From assembly GCA_022842935.1 (NCBI GenBank), contig JALHOP010000003.1, positions 1-64,000 on the forward strand: 64,000 nt of DNA, written 5' to 3'. Source of the DNA: Myxococcota bacterium. GTDB taxonomy: Bacteria > Myxococcota > XYA12-FULL-58-9 > JALHOP01. The notes beneath the pieces are model-generated. The model had not been told where the DNA came from and did not search any database. It worked only from the letters and a program-made list of their open reading frames with translations. Of this stretch, positions 51,528 to 59,868 are shown in pieces; positions within the stretch are counted from its first letter, which is position 1; each line of letters starts with the position of its first letter. The position numbers and the translations under genes were made by a program.

Positions 51528-52495
51528 AGCGCATCTTGCTCATGGCACTTCTCGGTGTGGCGGCGTGTGGGGAGCTCTCGAACGACGACCTGGTCTTCCT
51601 CCGCGGCGTGCCCGAGAAAGAGGAGCTCCGCATCGACGTCGAGCAAGGCGTCGCCAATGCGCTCGTCGGCGCGCCCTCCGAGTTTTACGAGCTCCTGGTC
51701 ACTTCGGCGGAGGACACGAACCAAGGCGTCGCGAACATTCTCGACTTCGTCGACAGCATCGGTGCCGGCTATCCAGCAACGACGCGCGAGCCCAACCTTC
51801 GCGTCTGGGGCCCCGTTCGCAACATCGATGGGGACGGCAACACGATCCGCTTCGAGGTGCGCCGCGAAGGTGAGACGTTCCGCTATTGTCTCCATGTCGC
51901 GCGCGACAGCGAGGTCACCGGCGAGCCCACGTGCGACGATGTCCCGGGCGGCTTTGGTATGGTTGCGGTCCTCTATGGCGAATATCGCCCGCGTACGGTG
52001 GGCGGGGGCGCGCGGCAGAGCGACGGCGTCACGACGCTCGACCACGAGGGTGCTTTTCTGCGCGGCATCGGATTCTCGCGCGGCAAGCTGTCCTTCACGC
52101 ACGCGTACTCCGAGGAGGGCGACACCAAGAGCATCGCCTTGACCGCCGAGGTGCCACAGATCGGACTGCAGCCGGCGGTGCGTGCTGCGTATTCGTACGA
52201 CCGGGACGTCGATGGTCGCGTGCTCTTCTCGCTCGACACGCCCGGGGACTTCATCGACACGACACGTATCCCAGAGGACCTGCAGATCGATGCCTGCTGG
52301 CGCGAGGGCGGTTCCGGGCGCGCCAATGTCGTCGTCAGCGGCGGCGACCTCTTGGGGTTTAGCCCCGCGACCGCCTTGGAGTGCTGGGACGCGAGCGTCG
52401 CTCGCACCTACGCAAGCTTCGAGTTCCCGGACTTCCCAGCCTTCAACGTCAACGAAGGCGACGTGGCCGCGTGCCCTCCTGCGACTTGCGACTGA
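51524..52495 (+). CDS. Lipoprotein B, paralogue of lipoprotein A (47544-48515)
   Basis: 323 residues; ATG overlaps the caspase stop. The signal peptide ends Val-Ala-Ala-Cys. It shares with lipoprotein A the Pro-x-Lys-x-x-Leu-x-x-Asp start, the SEFYELL segment, a WGP turn, an ECWD motif near residue 295 and the C-terminal Ala-Cys-Pro, at the same overall length. Function unknown. Coupling to the caspase gene suggests both act at the envelope, perhaps with B as the partner or substrate of the caspase domain; that is inference. Confidence 0.75.
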   Translation: MKRILLMALLGVAACGELSNDDLVFLRGVPEKEELRIDVEQGVANALVGAPSEFYELLVTSAEDTNQGVANILDFVDSIGAGYPATTREPNLRVWGPVRNIDGDGNTIRFEVRREGETFRYCLHVARDSEVTGEPTCDDVPGGFGMVAVLYGEYRPRTVGGGARQSDGVTTLDHEGAFLRGIGFSRGKLSFTHAYSEEGDTKSIALTAEVPQIGLQPAVRAAYSYDRDVDGRVLFSLDTPGDFIDTTRIPEDLQIDACWREGGSGRANVVVSGGDLLGFSPATALECWDASVARTYASFEFPDFPAFNVNEGDVAACPPATCD

Positions 52496-52566
52496 GGCGG
52501 CTCCTCGCGAGAGCTCGCATCCAGTCCGCTTGCCCGAGGGGTATGTAGCCCATCTCGGAGTCGTCC

Positions 52567-53457
52567 ATGACGGTGACGTATCGCGTGATCAACAGCACCC
52601 CCGAGCCTTCGACGCGCGGGGTCACCGCAGATGCTGACGCGCCCCCCGTGCCGCAGGGCCGGCCCGATAGTGATCGCGACGGCCGACTCTCACCCCACCG
52701 CTCCGAGGCCCTTCGCGTGGTCGACCCTGGGCTTCCGCACGGCCCGGCGGCCCCAAACATGTTCGGCCCCCAAACCGGTTCTGTTCGCGTGCGCGCGGTC
52801 ACTAAAGAGGCGGCCGCGTACGACGCCGAGGAGCTGATTCGCTGGTACCGTGGCGACGCCGCGCGTGGGCGCGACGTCACGGCTGGCGATACCACGCGCG
52901 GCATTCCGGGACGCCGCAACGCCTTGCCGGTACAGCGCGGCGACGACTGGCGCGTCATCATCAACTTCGGCGCCGGGGCGAAGGGCAAAGTTCCTTTCCA
53001 GTTCACTCCCGCGCACCTCGAGCGCGCCAGAGCCGCTGCCGACGAGGCGCAGCGCGCCGCCGGACTCCACGCCGACGACGCTCACACCGAGCGCGTTCGC
53101 CTCTCCGCGGCCGTCGTTGCCATGGAGAACATCGTTCACGCCGAGCTGTTGTCACGCATGGGCGCGGCCGATCGTGAGACCTATTGGGCCGGCGACGGTC
53201 CGTTCGCGACACCAAGTAGCGGCGCTGCGGTCGACCTCGACTGCGTCGATCAAGCAAGCAACGTCACGAGCTACCTCGTGGTGCTCGCGCACGCTGGCGA
53301 GCTCCGGCACCACCGCATCATCCACCCCGGCCTCATCCACCTGGGGGCCCAGCCCCACTACTTTGGGCAGCTCGAAGAACGGGGCGGACCGCGTTTTCGC
53401 TTCGACATGTACCACCGCGGCCGCTTCGGCGTGCCTCCTTTTGTGGAGCCACAGTAG
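52567..53457 (+). CDS. Uncharacterised protein with a DCVD-type motif
   Basis: 296 residues, no signal peptide. The N-terminal 75 residues are Pro/Asp/Arg-rich and disordered. The C-terminal third has a VDLDCVDQASNVTSYLVVL segment that resembles a conserved but unnamed bacterial family built around Asp-Cys-[IV]-Asp-[EQ]-x-x-Asn-x-Thr-x-Tyr-Leu, followed by aromatic strands (PHYFGQLEERGG, RFRFDMYHRG). The Cys could be catalytic, but this is speculation. It follows lipoprotein B by 71 bases. The truncated gene at 63521 has a similar composition at its N-terminus. Confidence 0.55.
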   Translation: MTVTYRVINSTPEPSTRGVTADADAPPVPQGRPDSDRDGRLSPHRSEALRVVDPGLPHGPAAPNMFGPQTGSVRVRAVTKEAAAYDAEELIRWYRGDAARGRDVTAGDTTRGIPGRRNALPVQRGDDWRVIINFGAGAKGKVPFQFTPAHLERARAAADEAQRAAGLHADDAHTERVRLSAAVVAMENIVHAELLSRMGAADRETYWAGDGPFATPSSGAAVDLDCVDQASNVTSYLVVLAHAGELRHHRIIHPGLIHLGAQPHYFGQLEERGGPRFRFDMYHRGRFGVPPFVEPQ

Positions 53458-53476
53458 GGCTTGCCGGCCAAGGCGC

Positions 53477-53728
53477 TGGGGACTTCTGCTGTTGCATGTC
53501 GAGACGGGGCGCACGATTTCAGTTTGGGCCTCCGACACGAAGCTCGTGCGGGCTCTGTCCTTGCGAGGCCTTGGGCATCCGTTCTTGAAGGACGTGAAGC
53601 CCCGCCACGGCCCGCAGCTCGGGCAGGGCGCGAACCTCGCACTCATCGACGCTTACACGCTCGGCGAGGTCTTGCGCGTAGCGCCTGTCTCTGCCGAGCG
53701 CCTTGAGCGCTACCTGCCATCATGGCGG
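53477..53728 (+). pseudogene. Remnant of an FAD-dependent monooxygenase
   Basis: An 84-codon open stretch with no start of its own holds a PQLGQGANLALIDAYTLGE segment, the C-terminal FAD-contact motif of UbiH/PHBH-type flavin monooxygenases, followed by the usual SAERLERYLPSWR helix. The GDAAH part that should precede it and the whole N-terminal Rossmann domain are missing, and the frame runs into unrelated sequence after 53728. It sits in the 357-base gap between two unknown genes and marks a deletion. The rest of the gap holds no gene I can see. Confidence 0.6.
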
Positions 53729-53814
53729 GGCGGAATCACGCACGCCGACTGCGCGCCGCCTCGATACTATCCCCGAGATCCGCAAAGGGCTGGTCTCGTG
53801 CATTGGAGGTCGTG

Positions 53815-54660
53815 GTGGCCGCTGAAACTCGGGTCGGGCCGTTCCGAATTCAGGTCGACCCGCAGGAGTTTTACCTATGGCAGAAAGTCCGCGTCGACGT
53901 GCACGGTACCGCCATCACGCATGGGCGCCGGGTCGTCGTGGATGCCGAGCCGGATGCCAGGTACGATCGGGTCAAGCTCGACGTGCTCGATCCAGATGAA
54001 CGTTCGTTGTTCTCGACGCTCGTCCGCAGTGATCGCGAGGTCGCCGAGCTGGTGGCGCTCGGTCAGTCGAGTGGCGACGTCGTGCAGATCGGTGCTGGAC
54101 TCCTCGAGCTCCTGGCCGCCGCTCAGCGCGAAGGCTTCAACCCATCGACCGTGAAATTCTCGCGAGAGCAGACCGACCAAATGTTTCGCGTCATGGGCGA
54201 GGTCGCGGCGAGTCAGGGGCGAGGCGACGCTCCTCATTGGACGAGCTACTTTCGCTCGCTGGTCGCGAACTCGAACTGGGGCCGTGACGAAGCGGAGATG
54301 CCTCTGTTTGCCGTGCTGGATAACTTCAGCGCGGGTCTTCGGCGCGGTCTCGATGGCTCGGATGCCCATCGTTTCCCCACGACAGAGTCATATCTCAACG
54401 AAGCGATCATTCTTGGCCGCGGGCTCTTGTCGGTGCTTCCAACAGACAATGAACAGGTCGCGAGCTTCCGGACCGCTATCACGGAGCTCGTGGACTTCGC
54501 AGTGGGCGTTTTGCGCGACGGTCGGATCGAGAGCAAACGAGAGGCCGAGGAACGTTATGGCGAGCGACTCCCGTCGATCCGGGACCAGCTGAAGGTGTGG
54601 CGTCGTCAGACCCAAACAACAACCGACAAGCGAGAGATCGAGTGGCAGCGTCTGCCGTAG
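53815..54660 (+). CDS. Unknown protein, first of a three-gene unknown cluster
   Basis: 281 residues from a GTG at 53815 with GGAGG 5 bases upstream; an ATG at 53722 keeps the frame but lies in the monooxygenase remnant. The N-terminus is beta-rich (RVGPFRIQVDPQEFYLWQKV, HGRRVVVDAEPDARYD); the rest is helical (SREQTDQMFRVMGEVAAS, YLNEAIILGRGLLSVLPTD). No family, signal peptide or membrane segment is recognised. Its 3' end overlaps the next gene by 19 bases. Confidence 0.6.
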   Translation: MAAETRVGPFRIQVDPQEFYLWQKVRVDVHGTAITHGRRVVVDAEPDARYDRVKLDVLDPDERSLFSTLVRSDREVAELVALGQSSGDVVQIGAGLLELLAAAQREGFNPSTVKFSREQTDQMFRVMGEVAASQGRGDAPHWTSYFRSLVANSNWGRDEAEMPLFAVLDNFSAGLRRGLDGSDAHRFPTTESYLNEAIILGRGLLSVLPTDNEQVASFRTAITELVDFAVGVLRDGRIESKREAEERYGERLPSIRDQLKVWRRQTQTTTDKREIEWQRLP

Positions 54661-55013
54661 CCGGTGCGACCGACGACCTCCTGCAGGTCATTCGATGCAA
54701 GCTCGCGGCAGACCGAGGGCCCTCAGGCTTCGACGCTGCCGTCGCGCTCGGCGTGGATGGCCGCTGGCTGCTCATCCGGTGCGGGGCACGAGCCAACGCT
54801 GTGTTGCAAGACGTCCGTCCGTCCGCGAGCGCGGTGCTCATCTTGTCCTCGGAACAGGCGGACGCGGTCCTCCGCGGCATCCCGATTCCGAATCCAACCT
54901 CAGCCGTTTTCGCGGGCGACGATCAGATCTTGAAGAGGTTCGTCGCCCGATACCTGTCGCGCCGCAGCATGGTCGCGCTTCGTGCCGAGACGCAACAAAG
55001 GGGTGTTCCGTGA
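54642..55013 (+). CDS. Small unknown protein, possibly SCP2-like
   Basis: About 123 residues from a GTG at 54642 (GTG at 54597 is an alternative). The order of a helix (DDLLQVIRCKLAADRG), a GVDGRWLLIRCGARAN strand pair, an AVLILSSEQADAVLRG strand-helix and a TSAVFAGDDQILKRFVARYL closing helix recalls the SCP2 sterol-carrier fold, which binds lipids. The similarity is weak and structural, so low confidence. It overlaps both neighbours if the longer starts are used. Confidence 0.45.
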   Translation: MAASAVAGATDDLLQVIRCKLAADRGPSGFDAAVALGVDGRWLLIRCGARANAVLQDVRPSASAVLILSSEQADAVLRGIPIPNPTSAVFAGDDQILKRFVARYLSRRSMVALRAETQQRGVP

Positions 55014-55029
55014 CGATATCGAGTACGTG

Positions 55030-55392
55030 ATGAACGCTCTCGAACCGTTGCGTCAACAAGCAGAGATTTCAAGGCGTTACGCCGCCGCCAGGAGCTGGGT
55101 CGGCGAGCAAGCTGACCTTCAGAGTGCGATGGTGTGTCGCGCGTCGCTGCGACTCCAGCCTGGGGCGCCGCTCAGTGCGGAAGCCTTCGACGCCTTCGAG
55201 TCGATTCGCGGCACGCGCGGTAAGGCCCCGTTTACAGAGGTATTCGAAGCGGCTCACGCGGCGGTGATGACGATCTACGCGGGGGCGAACGGCGCGGTTG
55301 ATGAAGCCCAGGTGGCCCGTGCTGACGCGCTGGTCAGTCTCTTCGAGGGCGCTTGCGCGGCACAAGGCTACCGCCCGTTCCGCGACACGTAG
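55030..55392 (+). CDS. Small helical unknown protein
   Basis: About 120 residues from the ATG at 55030 (a GTG at 54982 would overlap the previous gene by 32 bases). The product is helical throughout (EPLRQQAEISRRYAAARSWV, FTEVFEAAHAAVMTIYAG, ARADALVSLFEGACAAQGY). No family recognised. It is third in a compact set with 53815 and 54642 that has no obvious relatives nearby. Confidence 0.5.
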   Translation: MNALEPLRQQAEISRRYAAARSWVGEQADLQSAMVCRASLRLQPGAPLSAEAFDAFESIRGTRGKAPFTEVFEAAHAAVMTIYAGANGAVDEAQVARADALVSLFEGACAAQGYRPFRDT

Positions 55393-55460
55393 CCTTGCTG
55401 ACACCAACGGCGGCGTACGAATTCTGAGCCGTATTTCGAGGTTCATGGCGTCCACGCTCC

Positions 55461-56702
55461 ATGTCCCCTCGAATCTGGCTGCCGTGGCTGCTTGTTTGGA
55501 CGCTGCCCCTCATCGCTTGCTCATCGTCGGTTGAGGGGAGCGTCGTGATGGACCGCCCCGAGGGCGGTGACTCACTGGGCGCATCTGCGGGCGACGCCGA
55601 TGACGCCGACACGGCGGGCGATACTGCGGTCAACTCAGGCGACACGGGCGGGGACAGCGGGAATGCGAATAATGGCGATGGCGATGGAGGTGGAGGTGGA
55701 GGTGGCGATGGAGGTGGTGGCTCGCCGCAGCCGCTGACCCAAGCGAATTTGATCTTCTCGGGTCACAGCTTGCTCGATCATCCCATCCCCGACGTCGTAG
55801 CCGCTATTGCAGACGCGAAAGGCCGCGGAAACGACTGGGAGCGCCACAACATCCCTGGCTCACCGCTGCGCGTCCGCACCTTCGGCAGCGGCGGGGGCGA
55901 TTGGACCGGCTACCAAGAGGGTTCGAACCGCGACGGGGCTGGGTTGAACATCGTGGCCGAGCTGGCAAGCCCAACCCGTCTTGCGGGGGGAGAGCACTAC
56001 GACACGCTCGTCATCACCGAGCGCCACGACCCGCTCGACACCCTCGTGTGGGAGAACAGCGTTGGCTACCTGCGCGACTACCACGACCAGCTCGCCGAGC
56101 ATGCGCCGTCACGGACGTTGTTCTGGCAATCCTGGCCAGACATCGACAAGAACGATCCGGCACGTTGGATCTCCTATGTGCGTGACGAGGTCGCGGTCTG
56201 GGAGTGCATCGCGGCGAAGGTGAACGCATCGCTCGTGAGCGAAGGCAGAGAGGCGCGCGTCGCTGTGGCGCCTGGGGCGCTGGTGTACGCTCGCGTCGTC
56301 GAGGCCGCGCTCGCGGGCGAGGTCGCGGGTTTAGCCGGCTCCGCGCGTGCGCGGCTCGATGCGTTGTTCAGCGACAACGTGCATCCCACGGCGCTTGCGT
56401 CATACGCCCTCGGCGCAGCGGTTTATGCCGCTGTCTACGGCGAGTCACCCGAGGGCGCCGCTGTTGCGGACACTGGTAGCCCTGCGACCATCGCGGATCT
56501 CGAGCGCCTCGCGTGGGAGGTCGTCTCCGACTATCCGGCCGCGACGCGTAGCGTGCGCGACCTGACCGCGTGTCGAACGACTGCTATTCCGGCGCTCTGC
56601 GATGAGTACTTCGCGATTCGCAATCGGACGGGGAACTGCAACAGCGCGGTGGCGGACGATGGACCTCTGCGCTGGCCCGACCCAGACCTTCCGCTGCGTT
56701 GA
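55461..56702 (+). CDS. Lipoprotein with SGNH-hydrolase-like domain
   Basis: 413 residues. The signal peptide ends Pro-Leu-Ile-Ala-Cys. Residues about 25-90 form a Asp/Gly/Asn-rich linker, including a run of glycines, that would hold the domain away from the membrane. The domain begins with NLIFSGHSLLDH, resembling the block I Ser motif (GxS) of SGNH/GDSL esterases, and ends with FSDNVHPTALASYALG, matching the DxxH catalytic pair. Such enzymes remove acyl groups from glycans or lipids. Substrate unknown. Confidence 0.65.
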   Translation: MSPRIWLPWLLVWTLPLIACSSSVEGSVVMDRPEGGDSLGASAGDADDADTAGDTAVNSGDTGGDSGNANNGDGDGGGGGGGDGGGGSPQPLTQANLIFSGHSLLDHPIPDVVAAIADAKGRGNDWERHNIPGSPLRVRTFGSGGGDWTGYQEGSNRDGAGLNIVAELASPTRLAGGEHYDTLVITERHDPLDTLVWENSVGYLRDYHDQLAEHAPSRTLFWQSWPDIDKNDPARWISYVRDEVAVWECIAAKVNASLVSEGREARVAVAPGALVYARVVEAALAGEVAGLAGSARARLDALFSDNVHPTALASYALGAAVYAAVYGESPEGAAVADTGSPATIADLERLAWEVVSDYPAATRSVRDLTACRTTAIPALCDEYFAIRNRTGNCNSAVADDGPLRWPDPDLPLR

Positions 56703-56974
56703 AGCGCGGCACGGCCTGTAGATGCCCGCGCGACCAACGCCGACTCGTCGATAGCGCCTGCGGGCGAGACGCGCGTGGCCTTCAAGGGCCGAAGCGTCTA
56801 AAGCTACGGGTCACAGCCGAGTCGCGACCGAGCCAAAGCCACTTCATCGAAGTGCGTGTTCGCTTGACCGCCATTTGGCGGCGCCCAAACGACCCGGCTC
56901 CGCAATCGCTTTCGACCGCCGAAGTCGTTTGGGTGCGCCACGGCGGCGCAGCGCGGGTCAACAGTCACGGCCTG

Positions 56975-57793
56975 CTAGTCGCCACGCCGTCGCTTGCTCG
57001 ACGTCGGCGGTGGCGCCGTCTTGGCGCGGGCAGGCGGGTGGGCGCGGAAGTACTCCCACAAGAGAATCGACGTTGCCTGCGCGAGGTTCAAGCTCTCGGT
57101 GCTGCCGGCGCCTGGGATCGTTAGGTGGAGCGCGGCGCGCTTGACCAACTGTTCGGAGACCCCGGCGTTTTCGCCGCCCATGCAGAAAAGGACGCGGGGT
57201 GGTAGCGTGACCTCGCCGAGTAGTGCTTCGCCATGCGAGCTGGTGGTGACCAAGGCGATGTCGTTGCCTGTGATAGCGGACATGTCGCGCCCCGCGTCAC
57301 GCAGCGGGACGTGCTCGACCGCCTCGGTTGCGCCCTGCGCGACGCGGACCGCCGCCTGCGAGAAACCAGGTGACTCGCCGACCGTGAGCAGGTGGCGTAC
57401 CCCGAAGTACGCACAGGCCCGCGCGACGGCGCCGATGTTGTTCGGGTTCTTGACCCCGTCGAGAAGGACCATCGCGAGCGGGCCTCTCTGACGTGTCAGC
57501 TGACTCGCGAGGTTCGCTGCCATCATCGGCTGCTTCTTGCGCGCGACCAGACATACACCGTCGTGACGCATGGTCTCGGTGAACGCCGCGAGCTCGTCGA
57601 TGGTGACCTCGTACCAAGGCACCTCATGCCGCTCGCACCACGCGAGGATGTCGCCGAGCTCGTCTTGCATGCGCTCGATGACGTAGACGCGGGTGATGTC
57701 GCGTGGACGGCTCGCGAACAAGGCTTTGGCGGACTCGAGACCGGCGACCTTGATCTCGTGCTTGAGCGAGGGCGGTATTTCGCGAAAGCCCAA
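56975..57793 (-). CDS. TrmH/SpoU-family RNA 2'-O-methyltransferase
   Basis: 272 residues. An N-terminal substrate-binding domain (about 15-100) precedes the SPOUT knot domain: LLDGVKNPNNIGAVARACAY (motif 1), LFCMGGENAGVSEQLVKRA (motif 2) and STESLNLAQATSILLWEYF (motif 3). These enzymes use AdoMet to methylate ribose 2'-OH in tRNA or rRNA; the target here (for example G2251 of 23S rRNA or a tRNA position) cannot be told. A basic tail (PTSSKRRRGD) could help RNA binding. The 272 bases before its end (56703-56974) hold no gene I can support. Confidence 0.9.
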   Translation of the reverse strand: MGFREIPPSLKHEIKVAGLESAKALFASRPRDITRVYVIERMQDELGDILAWCERHEVPWYEVTIDELAAFTETMRHDGVCLVARKKQPMMAANLASQLTRQRGPLAMVLLDGVKNPNNIGAVARACAYFGVRHLLTVGESPGFSQAAVRVAQGATEAVEHVPLRDAGRDMSAITGNDIALVTTSSHGEALLGEVTLPPRVLFCMGGENAGVSEQLVKRAALHLTIPGAGSTESLNLAQATSILLWEYFRAHPPARAKTAPPPTSSKRRRGD

Positions 57794-57929
57794 GGGGCGC
57801 TACTCCGTGGCGCCTTCGGGGCGCCGTGTTCGGCGGCTTTGCCGCGCGTTGGCCTCGGTTGAACCCGGGCTGCGTTGGCCGTAACTCGGCTGGCGACCGT
57901 GGCGCAAGTCGAGGACACTTCGCGAGGTC

Positions 57930-58907
57930 ATGGTGCCGTTCGCGCTCTTCGCGGCTCTCGCCCTCTCGCAAGCCTCTGTACGCTGCGACGAAACGCGGCG
58001 TGTCGCGCCGAACGGGGTAAAGAAAGCGGTGATGGAGCTGCGGCGCGAGCTCGCCAAGCGCGGCCTGCACGTGACCGATCTTCCGAGCGACGGGGTAGCG
58101 GCGCGCCGACTCCTCGAGGCCCAAATGAAGACGCACGCGTGGTGCGGCGCCGATGACCAGATTCGCGTCATCGAAGGCGCGCTCACGCGGGCGCCGGTCG
58201 ATCAAACGCTTGTGTCCGCTAAAGTAGCTCGTGCATCCGGTCTCTCTCGCGGACTCTCGGCGCGTTCCCTGGCGCGGGTCGACGGAGCGCTAGAGGGCGC
58301 GCGTCGCGAGCTCGGAGCGGGTCGTCTGCCACGTGCCAACACGCTCGCCAATCAGGCGCTGTTTACAGCGTTGGGGTCACGCGACCCGTGGTTTCTACCC
58401 AAGCCCCCACCACAAAACGTTGTGACCGCTTTTGCGGCTGGCGAGGAGCTCCCCGAGAAAGAGGTCACCGCCGCGTGCCCGAACCTCGGGAAGGGCAGGG
58501 GGCTGACTCTCGAGACGGCCCTCCAGCAGCTCGCGGCTACTCTCGACACCGCACGTGTGCGTGCCATCGAGATCCGCCGCGGTCCCAATCTGCTCGAGCA
58601 GCTCGAACAGGCAGCGCGCCTGCGCGATACGCCGAAGGCGATCCGGACCGCCTGTGTTCTGAGCTTCCGCGCCGGCGAGGTCGCCGACGGCCTCGACCGG
58701 GTCATGGCACGTTTCCAGCGGGTCAACGTGCTGCGCGACGAGCGGGGTGTTGCCGCGCCTGAGCAGCCTCAGTTCGACGCGTTGGTGAACGAGGCGTCAC
58801 GTCAGATCGCCGCCCGCGACTACGCCGGTGCTCGCTCGACCCTCGAGACTTTACTCGTTTTTTTGGGCGATCCCGAGCAGCCGAGTGGCAACCTACCTGC
58901 CCCATGA
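57930..58907 (+). CDS. Secreted helical protein, unknown
   Basis: 325 residues with a short signal-like start (MVPFALFAALALSQAS). The rest is rich in helices and Arg/Ala (DGALEGARRELGAGRLPRAN, LETALQQLAATLDTARVRAI), suggesting a TPR- or SEL1-like solenoid, with a closing REYAGA-type repeat unit (ASRQIAARDYAGARSTLETL). No domain is named with confidence. It ends 65 bases before the RelA/SpoT-like gene on the same strand. Confidence 0.55.
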   Translation: MVPFALFAALALSQASVRCDETRRVAPNGVKKAVMELRRELAKRGLHVTDLPSDGVAARRLLEAQMKTHAWCGADDQIRVIEGALTRAPVDQTLVSAKVARASGLSRGLSARSLARVDGALEGARRELGAGRLPRANTLANQALFTALGSRDPWFLPKPPPQNVVTAFAAGEELPEKEVTAACPNLGKGRGLTLETALQQLAATLDTARVRAIEIRRGPNLLEQLEQAARLRDTPKAIRTACVLSFRAGEVADGLDRVMARFQRVNVLRDERGVAAPEQPQFDALVNEASRQIAARDYAGARSTLETLLVFLGDPEQPSGNLPAP

Positions 58908-58971
58908 GCCGCTCCGCCACGCAGGCAACCCCAGCCACCCTGTCGCCGATAACCCCATAGAGGACCTTGGG

Positions 58972-59688
58972 ATGCGTGTACCCGCGAAGGTTGCCGGTGC
59001 CTGCCACCCGCTCGATGCACCAGCGCCGAGACAACGCTCGAGCGACCTCACGACGCTCTATAACGAGGCCCGAGCCGTCAAAGATGAGCTCGCAGCCATC
59101 GCCGCCGTCATGGTTCAGGCGGGCAACGGTCGCCTCGTTGACGAGCACTGCATCAAGAAAATCGGCGCCGCGAAAGAGAAGATCGCCACCAAGTACAACG
59201 GCGAAACCAACCGCATCTGCGACATCGTTCGCTTCCGCGGGGTCCACACGAGCGAGAGCGCCCTTTACGCAGGCGTTGCGGCTGCGCTCGATCGCTTCCC
59301 GGGTGTCTTCGTGCTCGTCCATGACCGGCTCGTGACGCCAAAGTCGAACGGCTACAGCGACTTCAGTCTGATCGCCCGCTTGTCGAATGGACACCTGGGC
59401 GAGGTTCAACTGCACCTCGAGCAGATGCTTGCCGCCGCCGATATCGAGCATGAAGTGTACAAGAGCGCCCGCCTGGTTCAGGCGGGGGCACTCGGCGCGC
59501 AACCCGCCCTAGAGGCGTTCTTCGAGGGCATGTCGAGCGCCATCTACGGAATCGCGCAACGGGCGGTGCGAGAGCAGCGGCCACTCAGCGAAGACGACAA
59601 ACACAGCATGCGCCATTTGGCCGCCGCTGCGTCCCTGAACGTCGCCGCTGCGGTCGCCGAGACGTCGCGTACGCGCGTTCGCGCCTAA
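58972..59688 (+). CDS. RelA/SpoT-domain protein (alarmone synthetase-like)
   Basis: 238 residues from the ATG at 58972, with GAGG about 8 bases upstream. The core (about 60-170) fits the RelA/SpoT synthetase domain: NRICDIVRFRGV (the metal-binding Asp region), VLVHDRLVTPKSNGYSDF (the PKxNGYRS motif, with Ser in place of Arg) and NGHLGEVQLHLEQM (the ExQ motif). No HD hydrolase or ACT domain is present, so it is a small synthetase-like form. Product (ppGpp, ppApp or none) is unknown. The following gene is a diguanylate cyclase. Confidence 0.65.
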   Translation: MRVPAKVAGACHPLDAPAPRQRSSDLTTLYNEARAVKDELAAIAAVMVQAGNGRLVDEHCIKKIGAAKEKIATKYNGETNRICDIVRFRGVHTSESALYAGVAAALDRFPGVFVLVHDRLVTPKSNGYSDFSLIARLSNGHLGEVQLHLEQMLAAADIEHEVYKSARLVQAGALGAQPALEAFFEGMSSAIYGIAQRAVREQRPLSEDDKHSMRHLAAAASLNVAAAVAETSRTRVRA

Positions 59689-59770
59689 CGTACGTTGCCT
59701 GGTCACTTCGGCTTGCCGCCGATCGATCGCTGATGCACTAATTCACACCAAGTGCGGGCTCCGTTTCGTA

Positions 59771-59827
59771 AGCCGCTCCCCGCGGCTCCCGGTCGGACCG
59801 GGCAACGGTCAGGGGCATTTGCCCCTG
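59771..59827 (+). promoter_or_regulatory. Three tandem hairpins in the leader of the diguanylate cyclase gene
   Basis: Three short inverted repeats follow one another: AGCCGC/GCGGCT (59771-59787, loop TCCCC), CCCGGT/ACCGGG (59788-59802, loop CGG) and CAGGGGCA/TGCCCCTG (59810-59827, loop TT). They lie between the RelA/SpoT-like stop and the cyclase ATG at 59869, about 42 bases ahead of it. This could be a terminator pair for the upstream gene or a leader RNA that controls translation of the cyclase. No named riboswitch motif is recognised. Confidence 0.45.
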
Positions 59828-59868
59828 GTCGACGGCGAACCCGTATTCTCGAGCAAGCACAGACGCGC

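Noticed and set aside
55670-55730. Short GGTGGAGGTGG repeats as a possible CRISPR or VNTR
   Set aside because: They encode the Gly/Asp linker of the SGNH-like lipoprotein in frame; no spacer structure.
56699-57124. Open frame after the SGNH-like lipoprotein
   Set aside because: Arg-rich, no motif, and it runs into the 3' end of the TrmH-type gene on the opposite strand.
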